Positions 17,733 to 26,574 of a stretch of DNA of 64,000 nt are shown here, one piece after another (within the stretch, counting starts at the first letter, position 1; the number at the start of each line of letters is the position of its first letter). Both the position numbers and the translations under genes were made by a program. Origin of the DNA: Planktothrix serta PCC 8927 (lineage in GTDB: Bacteria > Cyanobacteriota > Cyanobacteriia > Cyanobacteriales > Microcoleaceae); contig NZ_LR734875.1 of assembly GCF_900010725.2 (NCBI RefSeq), forward strand, positions 132,791 to 196,790. The letters run 5' to 3'. Under the pieces are notes generated by a model, which ran no database searches, was not told where the DNA came from, and worked only from the letters and a program-made list of their open reading frames with translations.

Positions 17733-17981
17733 TCACTCGTCTAAAGGGGGTGTTGTATCTTTAATTTTTTGACCTTGTTTTTCTTCAATAATTTGTTTAA
17801 ATCTTTCAAATTGTTCCCGTTTCTCCGTCGGATTTTCAGCTGGATAGAATGTAAGCTCTTTTCTATAGGGTGTCCGACGACGGAATAACACCCGCAAAGC
17901 TTCAATATCTTCTTTACCCCGGTGTTTCAAAGCATAAGCTCTAAGTTCAGCATTGGTCATGTTTTCAAAATTTGATGTCAT
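17733..17981 (-). CDS. small conserved cyanobacterial protein (DUF6887-like)
   Basis: An 82-residue protein from Met at 17981 (the frame opens a little earlier, at 18002). The N-terminus MTNAELRAYALKHR followed by DIEALRVLFRRRTP resembles the small DUF6887-type proteins common in cyanobacteria, which often occur next to another small gene (DUF6888). The rest is charged and helical (EKREQFERFKQIIEEKQ). No catalytic residues stand out. No partner gene is visible; the neighbour on the same strand is the secreted protein at 18078. Family assignment is from memory of the motif and is tentative. Confidence 0.6.
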   Translation of the reverse strand: MTSNFENMTNAELRAYALKHRGKEDIEALRVLFRRRTPYRKELTFYPAENPTEKREQFERFKQIIEEKQGQKIKDTTPPLDE

Positions 17982-18077
17982 AAAAACTCCCAAATTCCTC
18001 AATTATGGCATCAATATTATAGTCTCTAACTTAAACTCCTAAGAAACTGAATAAATCCAAAACCCGCTTACACCCTC

Positions 18078-18593
18078 TTAACGAAACGCTCGAATTTGGC
18101 TTTCGTGAATCCATCCTCCTCCACAAGCTTGCGTCGAATACCAACCATTTTTCGGTTCAACATAAACTTGAATCACCGTCATTTTATCAAGAGTGCATTT
18201 AACAGCACCCCCAGGAGAAGAACGAACATTAGAAGGAGGGTCAAACACTACAGAATAACCCATGTCTTCAACTTCTCGAATATGTCTGGCTGAACAAACA
18301 ATACTCAACATATTTTCAGTGGCTTTAGACTGGGGCGAATATTCCTCACCGTCTACCGTCCAAAGTCCTCGACCACAATGGGCCTCTGCTTGAATTCGTT
18401 CATTCCCTAAATAATAAGTAAACCCTGACCACCAACTCCCTGTGTTTCCGTTGCGTTGAATAGAATTGGTATCCAGTCTAATTTGTTGACCCCCAGAAGC
18501 CGTCCCTAACGTTAACATTTCCGCCTTCACAGGTTGGCTGAATGCTAAACAGAAACAAGCAATTCCCAGACCGGACAGTTTAGCAACCTTCAT
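18078..18593 (-). CDS. secreted protein with SH3-like C-terminal domain
   Basis: 171 residues. The start at 18593 is preferred because GGGAGG lies 6 bases upstream; the frame also has an in-frame ATG 12 bp earlier that overlaps this Shine-Dalgarno. Residues 1-25 form a Sec signal peptide (KVAKLSGLGIACFCLAFSQPVKA). The mature part has a small beta-rich domain (TLGTASGGQQIRLDTNSIQ) and a C-terminal SH3-like segment: VRSSPGGAVKCTLDKMTVIQVY, GWYSTQAC, GGWIHESQIR. Paired cysteines probably form disulfides. Such domains bind cell-wall peptides or other ligands in the periplasm. Specific function unknown. Confidence 0.75.
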   Translation of the reverse strand: MKVAKLSGLGIACFCLAFSQPVKAEMLTLGTASGGQQIRLDTNSIQRNGNTGSWWSGFTYYLGNERIQAEAHCGRGLWTVDGEEYSPQSKATENMLSIVCSARHIREVEDMGYSVVFDPPSNVRSSPGGAVKCTLDKMTVIQVYVEPKNGWYSTQACGGGWIHESQIRAFR

Positions 18594-18776
18594 GTTGCCT
18601 CCCATTTTCGATAAATTAGGGTAATCAAGACTATAGCTATTTTAAATGATTAGTTAAAAATACTCAATCACTAAACCCCTAACTGTTCAACAGTTTTCGG
18701 CTGTGGCTGTCTCAATAAAAAAATTTTGGAAAAAGCTTGCATCTTCTAAAACCTTGTGCTATATTAAGAAATTGTC

Positions 18777-18850
<74 letters not shown>

Positions 18851-18882
18851 TTGATTATTAAGAGTTAAGCTGTTTCTGCATG

Positions 18883-18965
18883 TGTCATTTAAACTCTGGT
18901 TTTGCCGTAACGGCAAAGCTATGCCTGAAAACTGTAACGGCAAAACCATGCCTGAAAAATGCTAA
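18883..18965. repeat. CAST left end with TnsB-binding-type repeats
   Basis: The terminal site (18883-18908) is oriented inward. Two further sites with the core TAACGGCAAAGC/TAACGGCAAAAC followed by ATGCCTGAAAA (about 18907-18932 and 18935-18960) are in the opposite orientation. The same CGGCAAA core recurs four times at the right end. Confidence 0.75.
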
Positions 18966-19012
18966 GGAGCAATAGTTGTAGATGAGCAGCCTTCCTTACT
19001 CATACTTAGAGC

Positions 19013-20395
19013 TTACAAGCGACTGAACATGGATTGAACTTCTTTCTTATACAGTAGCCTAACCTTCTGATAACGGAAATAGCCGGGGTTACTAATCAGT
19101 TCACATACGCGGGACTCGGTTGGGTATTCTCCTGATTGATGGAGTAAGGCGATCGCCTCTTTAATTTCTTGACAACAGTGTTCAATAGCAGTTAAGTGGC
19201 TCATACGAACATAATTGCGACGTTTCGTGACAATTTGGTGACATAAGTCAGGGAAATGCCTTGAAAGAAGTCGTCTATTAATCTGCAACTGTTCTGCTAT
19301 TTCTGCAATTGTTGGTAAAGACTCTCCTGCTTGAGACAAAATCAGGCTCAGGGTATTTTCAATATGATTGAAATCAAGCGTTCTAGCAGATGATCGCGTA
19401 TTCTTGCAATATTCCATCTCAACCTTCTGATCTCGATCTGGGATAGCCGATAGATTGAAATCTTGTGTCAAAAACTGAAATAGAGAAATTTTTAAGTTAT
19501 AACAAATTTGTGTTAAAGCAGATAAAGGGGGACGGTTTTTACCTGAGTACCACCCCCAAAAAGTATTTTTAGGAATTTTGTGTATTGCAGCAAAAGCAGC
19601 GATGTTGTCTTCAGAAACTTGATGCACTATATAAGTCAAAGATTGTTGTATACGCTCTTGAGTCAGTACAGAAGATAACCGATCTGCATTAGCAACCAAT
19701 TCTCCCAAAGTATCGGCTATCCATCTCTGCTGAGTTACAATTGAAGTATTAGAAGATCCTCCTAACCACTGAGAGCATTGCGAACAATAGCCTAAACTCG
19801 ATTTCCAATTTAACCAAAGTAATTGACGATGACAATGAGGACAATTTTGCACAAGAGGATGTTGATGTATTAAACAGACCTTGACATCATTGAGTGACCA
19901 TAACAGTGGCTCATAAATAACTTCTTGATTTTGTTTCCAGCGTTTATAGCATATTGGACACCAAGCTTTATAAGGACGCAATAAGCCTTTTGTCACCAAA
20001 ATATTAGAGAAAGGGCTCAATGTTAAAAACTTTAAATTATTAGACAAAGTTAATTGATTTAAAACCTCAATAAAGTCAGTAGCTATTGTTCCATATCCAT
20101 TTAAAGTGTGAGAACGGTTAAAAAAGGGTTCTAATCCCCTACTCGTATAATTTTTGATAAAAGTTCGTTGTAACAGGGGATTAACTACTCTCGATAATAA
20201 TGTACTGACAAAAACTCCATGAGAATGAGCTAACCTTGTCATATAGCTGGTTAAACTCTCAACCATAGGAGTGCCCACACCAATCGGTTCTAAATGATGC
20301 AGAGAACTTCGGGGCGGCATAGGAAACTTCTCTGGACTCCATAGCTCATCATTAGTGTAGGGTTGAATTTCGGCTACATTAATATCCATCACCAT
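19013..20395 (-). CDS. tnsD: TnsD/TniQ-family target selector (CAST)
   Basis: 460 residues, the longer of the element's two TniQ-family proteins. The N-terminus (~20-60) has the TniQ motif RSSLHHLEPIGVGTPMVESLTSYMTRLAHSHG. A zinc region has CPIC (~168), CLIHQHPLVQNCPHC and CSQC. Two helix-turn-helix-like parts follow (KNTFWGWYSGKNRPPLSALTQIC and EIAEQLQINRRLLSRHFPDL). The long C-terminal part fits a sequence-specific DNA binder that recognises the attachment site, here expected to be tRNA-Val, with TnsC recruited by the N-terminus. The gene sits at the tip of the left end and points at the tRNA. An in-frame second start lies at 20389. Assignment as TnsD rather than TniQ rests on length and position. 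Confidence 0.82.
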   Translation of the reverse strand: MVMDINVAEIQPYTNDELWSPEKFPMPPRSSLHHLEPIGVGTPMVESLTSYMTRLAHSHGVFVSTLLSRVVNPLLQRTFIKNYTSRGLEPFFNRSHTLNGYGTIATDFIEVLNQLTLSNNLKFLTLSPFSNILVTKGLLRPYKAWCPICYKRWKQNQEVIYEPLLWSLNDVKVCLIHQHPLVQNCPHCHRQLLWLNWKSSLGYCSQCSQWLGGSSNTSIVTQQRWIADTLGELVANADRLSSVLTQERIQQSLTYIVHQVSEDNIAAFAAIHKIPKNTFWGWYSGKNRPPLSALTQICYNLKISLFQFLTQDFNLSAIPDRDQKVEMEYCKNTRSSARTLDFNHIENTLSLILSQAGESLPTIAEIAEQLQINRRLLSRHFPDLCHQIVTKRRNYVRMSHLTAIEHCCQEIKEAIALLHQSGEYPTESRVCELISNPGYFRYQKVRLLYKKEVQSMFSRL

Positions 20396-20547
20396 TAATT
20401 TTTAGTTAAAAAACTTAAAATTTTCCTTAAAAATTAGACTAGGGATAGTTCTAAACTGTAAAAGTAAATTATTATATACTATGATAATTGAATTATTAGC
20501 GATTTGATGCAATTAATCATAAATTTTTTATCCGAAAAACTTCATCT

Positions 20548-21210
20548 ATGACAGCTGTATCTATTAACAGTGAAGAATATTTAGACCTAAGCTTTAAGCT
20601 AAAAGGCGCACCGATTCCTCTGGATAATGGTTATCCTATCTATGCTGCCGTGTCCCGTATTTGTCCTTCCCTTCATAAACTCGACTCTATTGGAATTCAT
20701 CCTATTGCCGGAATACCAACCAGCAACAATTTCCTTGAACTCACTGCTCAATCTCGGTTAAAAATTCGGATTCATCATCAACAAATTCCTTTAATCTACC
20801 CTTACCTAACGGGTCAAACTTTTCAACTAGGTCAACATTCTTATCAACTAGATATTCCCGATTATAAACCGTTAACTTCCTCAGAAAGCCTCTACTCTCG
20901 ATTAGTTGTAATTACAGGGTATCAAGACCCAACTACCTTTATTCAAGCTGTTCAACGCAAACTGGATAATTTAGGAATACGAGGAAAGATTGAACTTCTA
21001 ACCCGACAAGATGGAACACCTCAACGACGACAATTGACCATCAATAAACAAGGGAAACAGTTTAAAGTCAGAGGATTTGGCGTAAAAATTAGTGAACTCA
21101 GCCCAGAAGATTCCTTAACGTTGCAAGAACAGGGAATTGGCGGAAAACGAAAGATGATGTGTGGAATATTTGTCCCGGCGACTCGTAGCAAGGAAGAGGA
21201 GGAAGGCTAA
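20548..21210 (+). CDS. cas6: Cas6, Cmx6-type pre-crRNA endonuclease
   Basis: 220 residues resembling the Cas6/Cmx6 family of type I-MYXAN (I-B variant) systems: LDNGYPIYAAVSRICPSLH with IGIHPIAG, then SRLVVITGYQ and a C-terminal GIGGKRKMMCGIF, a glycine-rich loop that binds RNA. Cas6 cuts the precursor at each repeat and stays on the crRNA 3' hairpin. The gene opens the cas operon and is divergent from tnsD, with 152 bp between them for the promoters. It overlaps cas8 by 1 bp. A histidine in the N-terminal third (LHKLDSIGIHP) may be catalytic, though the alignment needed to confirm this was not made. It appears intact. Confidence 0.85.
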   Translation: MTAVSINSEEYLDLSFKLKGAPIPLDNGYPIYAAVSRICPSLHKLDSIGIHPIAGIPTSNNFLELTAQSRLKIRIHHQQIPLIYPYLTGQTFQLGQHSYQLDIPDYKPLTSSESLYSRLVVITGYQDPTTFIQAVQRKLDNLGIRGKIELLTRQDGTPQRRQLTINKQGKQFKVRGFGVKISELSPEDSLTLQEQGIGGKRKMMCGIFVPATRSKEEEEG

Positions 21211-22784
21211 TGATAGTGGCTACCCAACCCAAAATTTCCCTATCTCTCCATGCTTCGGATACGACAATAATGCACCGCGCAGGAATAACGGGACTTTACA
21301 TGACTTTAAAGCGATTAGAAGCGCAATATCCCTCGTCTCATCAACGTGGAGCACATATATCATGGTCGTTGACTGCTGATACTATTGAATTATTCTGGGA
21401 GGGAACTGATTTTGTCGCATTATCATGGTTATTTAAGGAGTCTTTTCAACTGGATGATACAGGTTTAATTCATTTAGCAGGATTAGATAATGATGCGGCA
21501 GATTTAAGCCAGAAAATCCAGATTCATGAAGGAATGTGTGCTGTTTTTCTGCGTCTTAATAAGTTTTATAAAGCAGGGAAGCAGGTAAAGACCGAACTAA
21601 CGGTTGAAGGAAAAAAAGTGGAGTATCAATATAAATCCCTAACATGGTACGCACATCAAACCTTTGCGGATAAGTTATGTGAAACAGATACCCAACAACT
21701 GAAACAGGATTATGTTCAAATAACCAGTTGGTTATATCTAGGGGGAATTGTACGCCATGCCAGAGCGCAAAATATGACAAAACTGGAAGAGAAACCTGAA
21801 TATGCCTTAGCATTGTTATTTGTACCAGTTATTTGTCAATATTGGTTACTTCATCTTCCATCAGAAGACCTAAAGGAAAGGAAACCCCATCGCTACCTTG
21901 TGGTGATTCCAGAAATCAAGGATTTTGAAGACGCTTCCCAAAGGAGATGGCGATTACAGCAATTAGAAACTAAACAGCTTCATGTTAGTAGCATTGGCGA
22001 GGCAGGGTTACTTTATTACAGTTTAGACAATATTCAACCTGAAGGCGACTACTATCAAGCTTGTCAAGTTTGGTTATATGAAAAAATGAATCAATCTTCT
22101 CATCAACGGACGTTGATGAGTATAGAAGAAATTGAAATTAATCAGAATACTCTAATCACCTATCAACGGGTTCAACAAAGCTTTCAACCCAATTATGAGA
22201 AGATTCAACCTCAGAAAATTTTTGTTAAAGTAAATCCCATACGATCACTAATTGCTGAAAACTTAGTAAAAGGAATCCCTTGGTGGTCTGATTTATGGGA
22301 AAAATTGGTTATAGAGGATACAAAAGGATATTTATTTAACCAGTTACTTTACAATCGAGGAGGAGTCATAATGATGGCAGAGAATAGTGAAGAGGACGAA
22401 CAATATCTTACTTTTGTTAAGGTATTTCAGCAAGCGATGAAGGGCAACTTTGCTAAGATGTATGCCAAGGCAGAGGAAGGAAAAGAGCCTCCAATTAAGA
22501 AGAAAGTCGAACGCTTACGGGCAGAGCTAAACAGTTGTTATGATAAATTGTCATTTCAGCAATATTTATCTGATTTTTTAGTAAGAGGAGGATTAAACAA
22601 GTATTTTAATGAGAACAAAGAGTCAATTCTACTACTAATTAAAAAATCACATTGGGAAGAATTAAGAATTTGGTCGCTGTTAGCGATCGCAAGTTATAAA
22701 CCCAAGGAGAAACCCAACGATACTGAAAATAGTTCATCTACAAATAATCAAGATCTAAAAGAAGTTAGTGATGAATCAGAATAA
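21210..22784 (+). CDS. cas8: Cas8 large subunit, Cmx8 type
   Basis: 524 residues. The start SLSLHASDTTIMHRAGITGLYMTLKRLEAQYP matches the Cmx8 (Cas8b3-like) family. Mid-parts TWYAHQTFADKLCETDTQQLKQDYVQITSWLYLGGIVRH and the charged C-terminus (after ~490) also fit. Cas8 recognises the PAM and starts R-loop formation in Cascade; in CASTs it is part of the guide complex that contacts TniQ. It begins at the last base of cas6 and overlaps cas7 by 14 bp, so all four cas genes form one operon. No stop or frameshift was seen. Identification depends on recognising Cmx8-type sequence; homology is otherwise low in this family. Confidence 0.8.
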   Translation: MIVATQPKISLSLHASDTTIMHRAGITGLYMTLKRLEAQYPSSHQRGAHISWSLTADTIELFWEGTDFVALSWLFKESFQLDDTGLIHLAGLDNDAADLSQKIQIHEGMCAVFLRLNKFYKAGKQVKTELTVEGKKVEYQYKSLTWYAHQTFADKLCETDTQQLKQDYVQITSWLYLGGIVRHARAQNMTKLEEKPEYALALLFVPVICQYWLLHLPSEDLKERKPHRYLVVIPEIKDFEDASQRRWRLQQLETKQLHVSSIGEAGLLYYSLDNIQPEGDYYQACQVWLYEKMNQSSHQRTLMSIEEIEINQNTLITYQRVQQSFQPNYEKIQPQKIFVKVNPIRSLIAENLVKGIPWWSDLWEKLVIEDTKGYLFNQLLYNRGGVIMMAENSEEDEQYLTFVKVFQQAMKGNFAKMYAKAEEGKEPPIKKKVERLRAELNSCYDKLSFQQYLSDFLVRGGLNKYFNENKESILLLIKKSHWEELRIWSLLAIASYKPKEKPNDTENSSSTNNQDLKEVSDESE

Positions 22785-23483
22785 TAATGACGATAGAATG
22801 CCAAACTATTATCTTTACGGGACAGTTCTTACTCGTTATGGTTTAGCGTCCTTAAATCATGGCATGAGACAAGGGAATAAGACTATCCTACAAAAAGGCT
22901 ATTGGAATGGTAAAATTCATTCTTTTGTAAGTTCAAGTTCAATTCGTTGGGCATTACGTTTTTATCTTCAAAAGCAAGGTTATTTAGTTAATCGAGTTTG
23001 GGATGAGAATGAACATATTAATCGGTTAACAAGTGAAGATTTTGACCCAGAGCAATTTTATGATGATGATATTTTCGGGTTTGCTTTATTGGAGTCTACT
23101 GAAACAGAGGAAGGGACTGTAACAACAAAAACAAGAAAGAAAAAGGCAAAACTCAGCAGTCCTAATCAGCGAATGGGTGCGTTAGGTATGAATATGGCTG
23201 TTTCGTTAACGCCTTATGATGGCACATTAAAGCTAGGGGCCAAAAGTGGCAGAGAAAAGGATAGTACATCACTTCATTAGAGTTTAGGGACGAAGTGGAA
23301 TGCGGACAAATTGACCCTGATGAATTGTGGATTGGAGGGCCAATTGTTGCGGAGTTACAACAGTTGGCTGATTTTGATAATTCCCCTTTTAAGAAGGTGC
23401 ATCTTCATCGCAACCGAAATGAACTGATTGATGCTTTAAAAACAGTTATTAAAAGAGATTTAAGATTAGAAGAACCCAAATGA
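22771..23483 (+). pseudogene. cas7: Cas7 (DevR/Cst2-like) with internal deletion and frameshift
   Basis: The 5' part (22771-23280) encodes NYYLYGTVLTRYGLASLNHG, SSSSIRWALRFYLQKQGYLVNR, MNMAVSLTPYDGTLKLGAK and ends KDSTSLH-stop, as in Cas7 of type I-B. The 3' part (about 23289-23483) continues in another frame with EVECGQIDPDELWIGGPI, the C-terminal end of the family. Together they give ~235 residues, whereas the family has roughly 310-330; the region normally between (EVAGNHSRFL-type block) is missing. Thus ~90-110 codons were deleted and the frame broken, which recoding could not repair. Cas7 is the backbone that holds the crRNA, so the complex should not form. The 3' part overlaps cas5 by 4 bp. 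Confidence 0.8.
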
Positions 23484-24118
23484 TTACACCATTAATTCTC
23501 TATTTGGATGTTCCGTTTGTGACCTTTCGGGAGTCCCACGCAAGGGAAATGGGGAAAACTTATCCTGTTCCTCCTCCAGCGACGGTGTATGGGATGCTGT
23601 TGTCTTTGGTCGGGGAAACGGATGTTTATCGTCACTGTGGAGTAGAATTGGCGATCGCAATGTTATCCAACCCCAGAAAGTCTCGAATTTTGCGTCAAAT
23701 GAGACGGTTTAAAAATCTTAATTTTAGCGAGCCAGAGAATGTTAATCCCGCTTATCAAGAGATTTTGTCTAATCTAAAGTGTTTGATTTGGGTTCGTTCT
23801 GAGGGAGAGAAAATACAACCAAGTTTAAGGGAGAGGCTACAGTTAGCGTTTGACCGTCCTGAGTTAGTGCAACGATTTGGCTGTTTATTTCTGGGGGAAA
23901 GTGATCAGTTGATTAAAACGATCAAACTTGTCTCGGAAGATTATTTAGAAGGGATGAGACAGTGGGTGATTAAGGATAATCAATGCAGGTTAACTTTACC
24001 CTATTGGGTTGACCATGTGGGGTCAAGAAATACCCGATTTTTGAGGTATAAGATTGAGGAAAGGTCAAGTTTATCGCCTCCTGATTTAGCGTGGACGATG
24101 ATTCGATCTCCCATTTGA
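23480..24118 (+). CDS. cas5: Cas5, Cmx5-type
   Basis: 212 residues. LILYLDVPFVTFRESHAREMGKTYPVPPPATVYGMLLSLVGE at the N-terminus is the Cas5 signature: a RAMP-fold strand, then a loop with the PPPATVYGML motif that contacts the crRNA 5' handle. LRQMRRFKNLN follows. Length is normal and there are no interruptions. It overlaps the remains of cas7 by 4 bp (ATGA) and is the last cas gene before the array. It is intact but, with cas7 broken, probably without a partner. Assignment as the Cmx5/DevS type follows from the neighbouring Cmx6/Cmx8-like genes. Confidence 0.85.
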   Translation: MITPLILYLDVPFVTFRESHAREMGKTYPVPPPATVYGMLLSLVGETDVYRHCGVELAIAMLSNPRKSRILRQMRRFKNLNFSEPENVNPAYQEILSNLKCLIWVRSEGEKIQPSLRERLQLAFDRPELVQRFGCLFLGESDQLIKTIKLVSEDYLEGMRQWVIKDNQCRLTLPYWVDHVGSRNTRFLRYKIEERSSLSPPDLAWTMIRSPI

Positions 24119-24366
24119 CAAGTATCTCTGATGGGAAAGGGTATTGAAGGTACAAGAATGGCTAAAAGTGTTACAGGGTAATGGATATAGCAATTTAGTT
24201 AAGGGAAAAGGTGCTTGCTATTTCTGAAAAGGTTTATGGGGAGAGGGTTTGAGGGGCTGAAAGTAAAGGAGATTTTGGTAAGTTTTGTGTTTTCGGGTTC
24301 TCTATCGGGAAGATACTTGTAAGATTGTAAATGAGCCTTCATCAGCCAAGGGTTTTCACCTTTGCT

Positions 24367-24522
24367 GTGATTCGTGGCTTTATGCCGTTAGGCGTTGCTC
24401 AGATCGAAGCTGAACCCGATCTCCGTAACCGATTAATGTGATTCGTGGCTTTATGCCGTTAGGCGTTGCTCAGATTTCCCACGCTCTTGATCAAGGGATT
24501 CCAGGGATTGTGATTCGTGGCT
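24367..24522 (+). CRISPR. two-spacer CRISPR array, third repeat cut off
   Basis: Two identical 36-bp repeats (24367-24402 and 24438-24473), beginning GTGATTCGTGGC and ending GGCGTTGCTCAG, are separated by a 35-bp spacer (24403-24437). A 36-bp spacer (24474-24509) then precedes 13 bp of a third repeat (24510-24522). The inner TGCCGTTAGGCG could form the hairpin cut by Cas6. The 248 bp between cas5 and the first repeat contain no gene and probably hold the leader. The third repeat breaks off where the hsdR start begins at 24524, so the array was truncated when this junction formed. Confidence 0.9.
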
Positions 24523-24523
24523 C

Positions 24524-26574
24524 TTGAGCGAACGAGATATCTGTACCAAGTATATTACACCTGCTCTGACCAGTCAGGGTTGGGATATCATGGCTCAGAT
24601 TCGGGAGGAGGTAACGCTTACCAAAGGTCGGGTAATTGTTAGAGGAAAGCTTACGACTAGAGGTGAGCAAAAACGTGCAGATTATGTGCTGTATTACAAG
24701 CCTGGTATTTCACTGGCGGTGATTGAAGCGAAGGATAATAATCACGGCGTTAGCGATGGGATGCAGCAGGCGATCGCCACCGCCGAACTAATTGATGTAC
24801 CATTCATTTTTAGCTCAAATGGTGATGGGTTCATGTTTTGCGATCGCACTATCACCACCGGAAAGCGAGAGCGAGAAATACCCCTTGATCAATTCCCTAC
24901 ACAGCAGGAACTTTGGCACAAGTATTGTGTTTGGAAGGATATTAAACCGGAAATTGAGCCAATTATTACTCAGGATTATTACCCCAGTTCAGATAATAAG
25001 CTGTTACGCTACTATCAACAGATTGCGATTAACCGCACGATTGAGGCGATCGCAAAAGGTCAAAACCGAATTCTATTAGTGATGGCGACGGGGACGGGGA
25101 AGACTTTTACCGCGTTTCAGATTATCTGGCGGTTGTGGAAGTCTAAGACGAAAAAGCGAATTTTATTTCTAGCTGACCGGAATATTTTAATTGACCAAAC
25201 TAGAATTAATGACTTTAAACCCTTTGGTTCAGTGATGACTAAAATTCAGAAGCGACAGGTGAATAAGTCCCCTGAGATTTACTTAGCTTTATATCAAGCA
25301 GTATCGGGAACTGAAGAAGATAAGAATATTTATAAGCAGTTTTCGCCGAATTTCTTTGATTTAATTGTGATTGATGAATGTCACAGGGGAAGTGCCTCTG
25401 ATGATTCGGCGTGGCGAGAAATCCTTGATTATTTTAACAATGCAACTCAGATAGGTTTAACAGCAACTCCGAAAGAAACTGAGGATGTTTCTAATATTGA
25501 TTATTTTGGTAAACCGATTTATACTTATTCGCTAAAGCAGGGGATTGATGATGGCTTCTTGGCTCCTTATAAGGTTATTCGCATTGATTTAGATAAAGAT
25601 TTAGAGGGATGGAAACCTAAGCCTGGTCAACGAGATAAGTAGGGAAAGCACAACTCGATAATTTTATTGACCCCGAAAGTCGATATCCGACCATTGTTAC
25701 AACGTCTGATTTACTAACAACTGGAGTTGATACCAAAACTTGTAAGCTGATTGTTTTGGATCGGCGTATTCAGTCCATGACCAAGTTTAAACAAATTATT
25801 GGACGCGGAACCAGAATTGATGAGGATTATGGCAAGCTGTTTTTTGTGATTATGGATTTTAAGAAGGCGACAGAACTATTTGCTGATCGTGATTTTGATG
25901 GCGACCCCGTACAGATTTACGAACCTAAACCAACTGACCCTATTGTGCCACCAGAACCAGGGGAAGATGAGGTACAAGTAATTGATAGGGAAATCGTTCG
26001 TAAAGCAAAGCCAGAACGGTATGTGGTGGCTGATACGGATGTAGCGATCGCACTCATTCGAGAACAATATTACAGCAAAGAAGGCAAGCTGATTACAGAA
26101 TCCATTAAGGATTACACGCGGCAAACCGTTCGCAAACAGTATACTTCTTTGGATGCGTTTCTGAAGAAATGGAATAGCATCGAACAGAAACAAGTGATTA
26201 TTCAGGAGTTGCAGGAACAAGGGGTACTGCTGGAAGCATTAGAAAATGAAGTAGGGAAGGAGTTTGACCCATTTGATTTGATTTGTCATGTAGTCTTTGA
26301 TCAGCCACCCCTAACTCGACGGGAACGAGCGAATAACGTGCGAAAGCGGGATTACTTCAATAAGTATGGGGAACAGGTACGGGCGGTGCTGGATGCGCTG
26401 TTAGAGAAATATACGGATCAGGGCGTTGAGGATATCGAGAAGATGGACGTACTCAAGGTGAAGCCGTTAAGCGACATGGGGACGCCTTTAGAAATTTTAA
26501 GTCTTTTTGGCGGAAAGCCCAAATACCTACAAACTCTGGCAGAATTAAAGATTCGGCTCTATGAGGCAATGTAG
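24524..26574 (+). pseudogene. hsdR: type I restriction enzyme HsdR, disrupted
   Basis: The first part (24524-25642; 372 residues) has the nuclease domain ([23 protein letters not shown], a PD-ExK motif with D, E and K), Walker [14 protein letters not shown], the DEAD-like box DECHRG and LTATP. It ends with a stop after [11 protein letters not shown]. The second part resumes in another frame (about 25647) with QLDNFIDPESRYPTIVTTSDLL, TCKLIVLDRRIQSMTKFKQIIGRGTR (motif VI) and runs to 26574. About 100 residues of the helicase are missing between. The protein cannot translocate or cut. The TTG used as start sits directly at the end of the truncated CRISPR repeat. hsdM follows with no gap. Confidence 0.88.

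Noticed and set aside
22771..23483. Programmed frameshift joining the two cas7 parts
   Set aside because: Shifting frame at the junction would not restore the missing middle of the protein.
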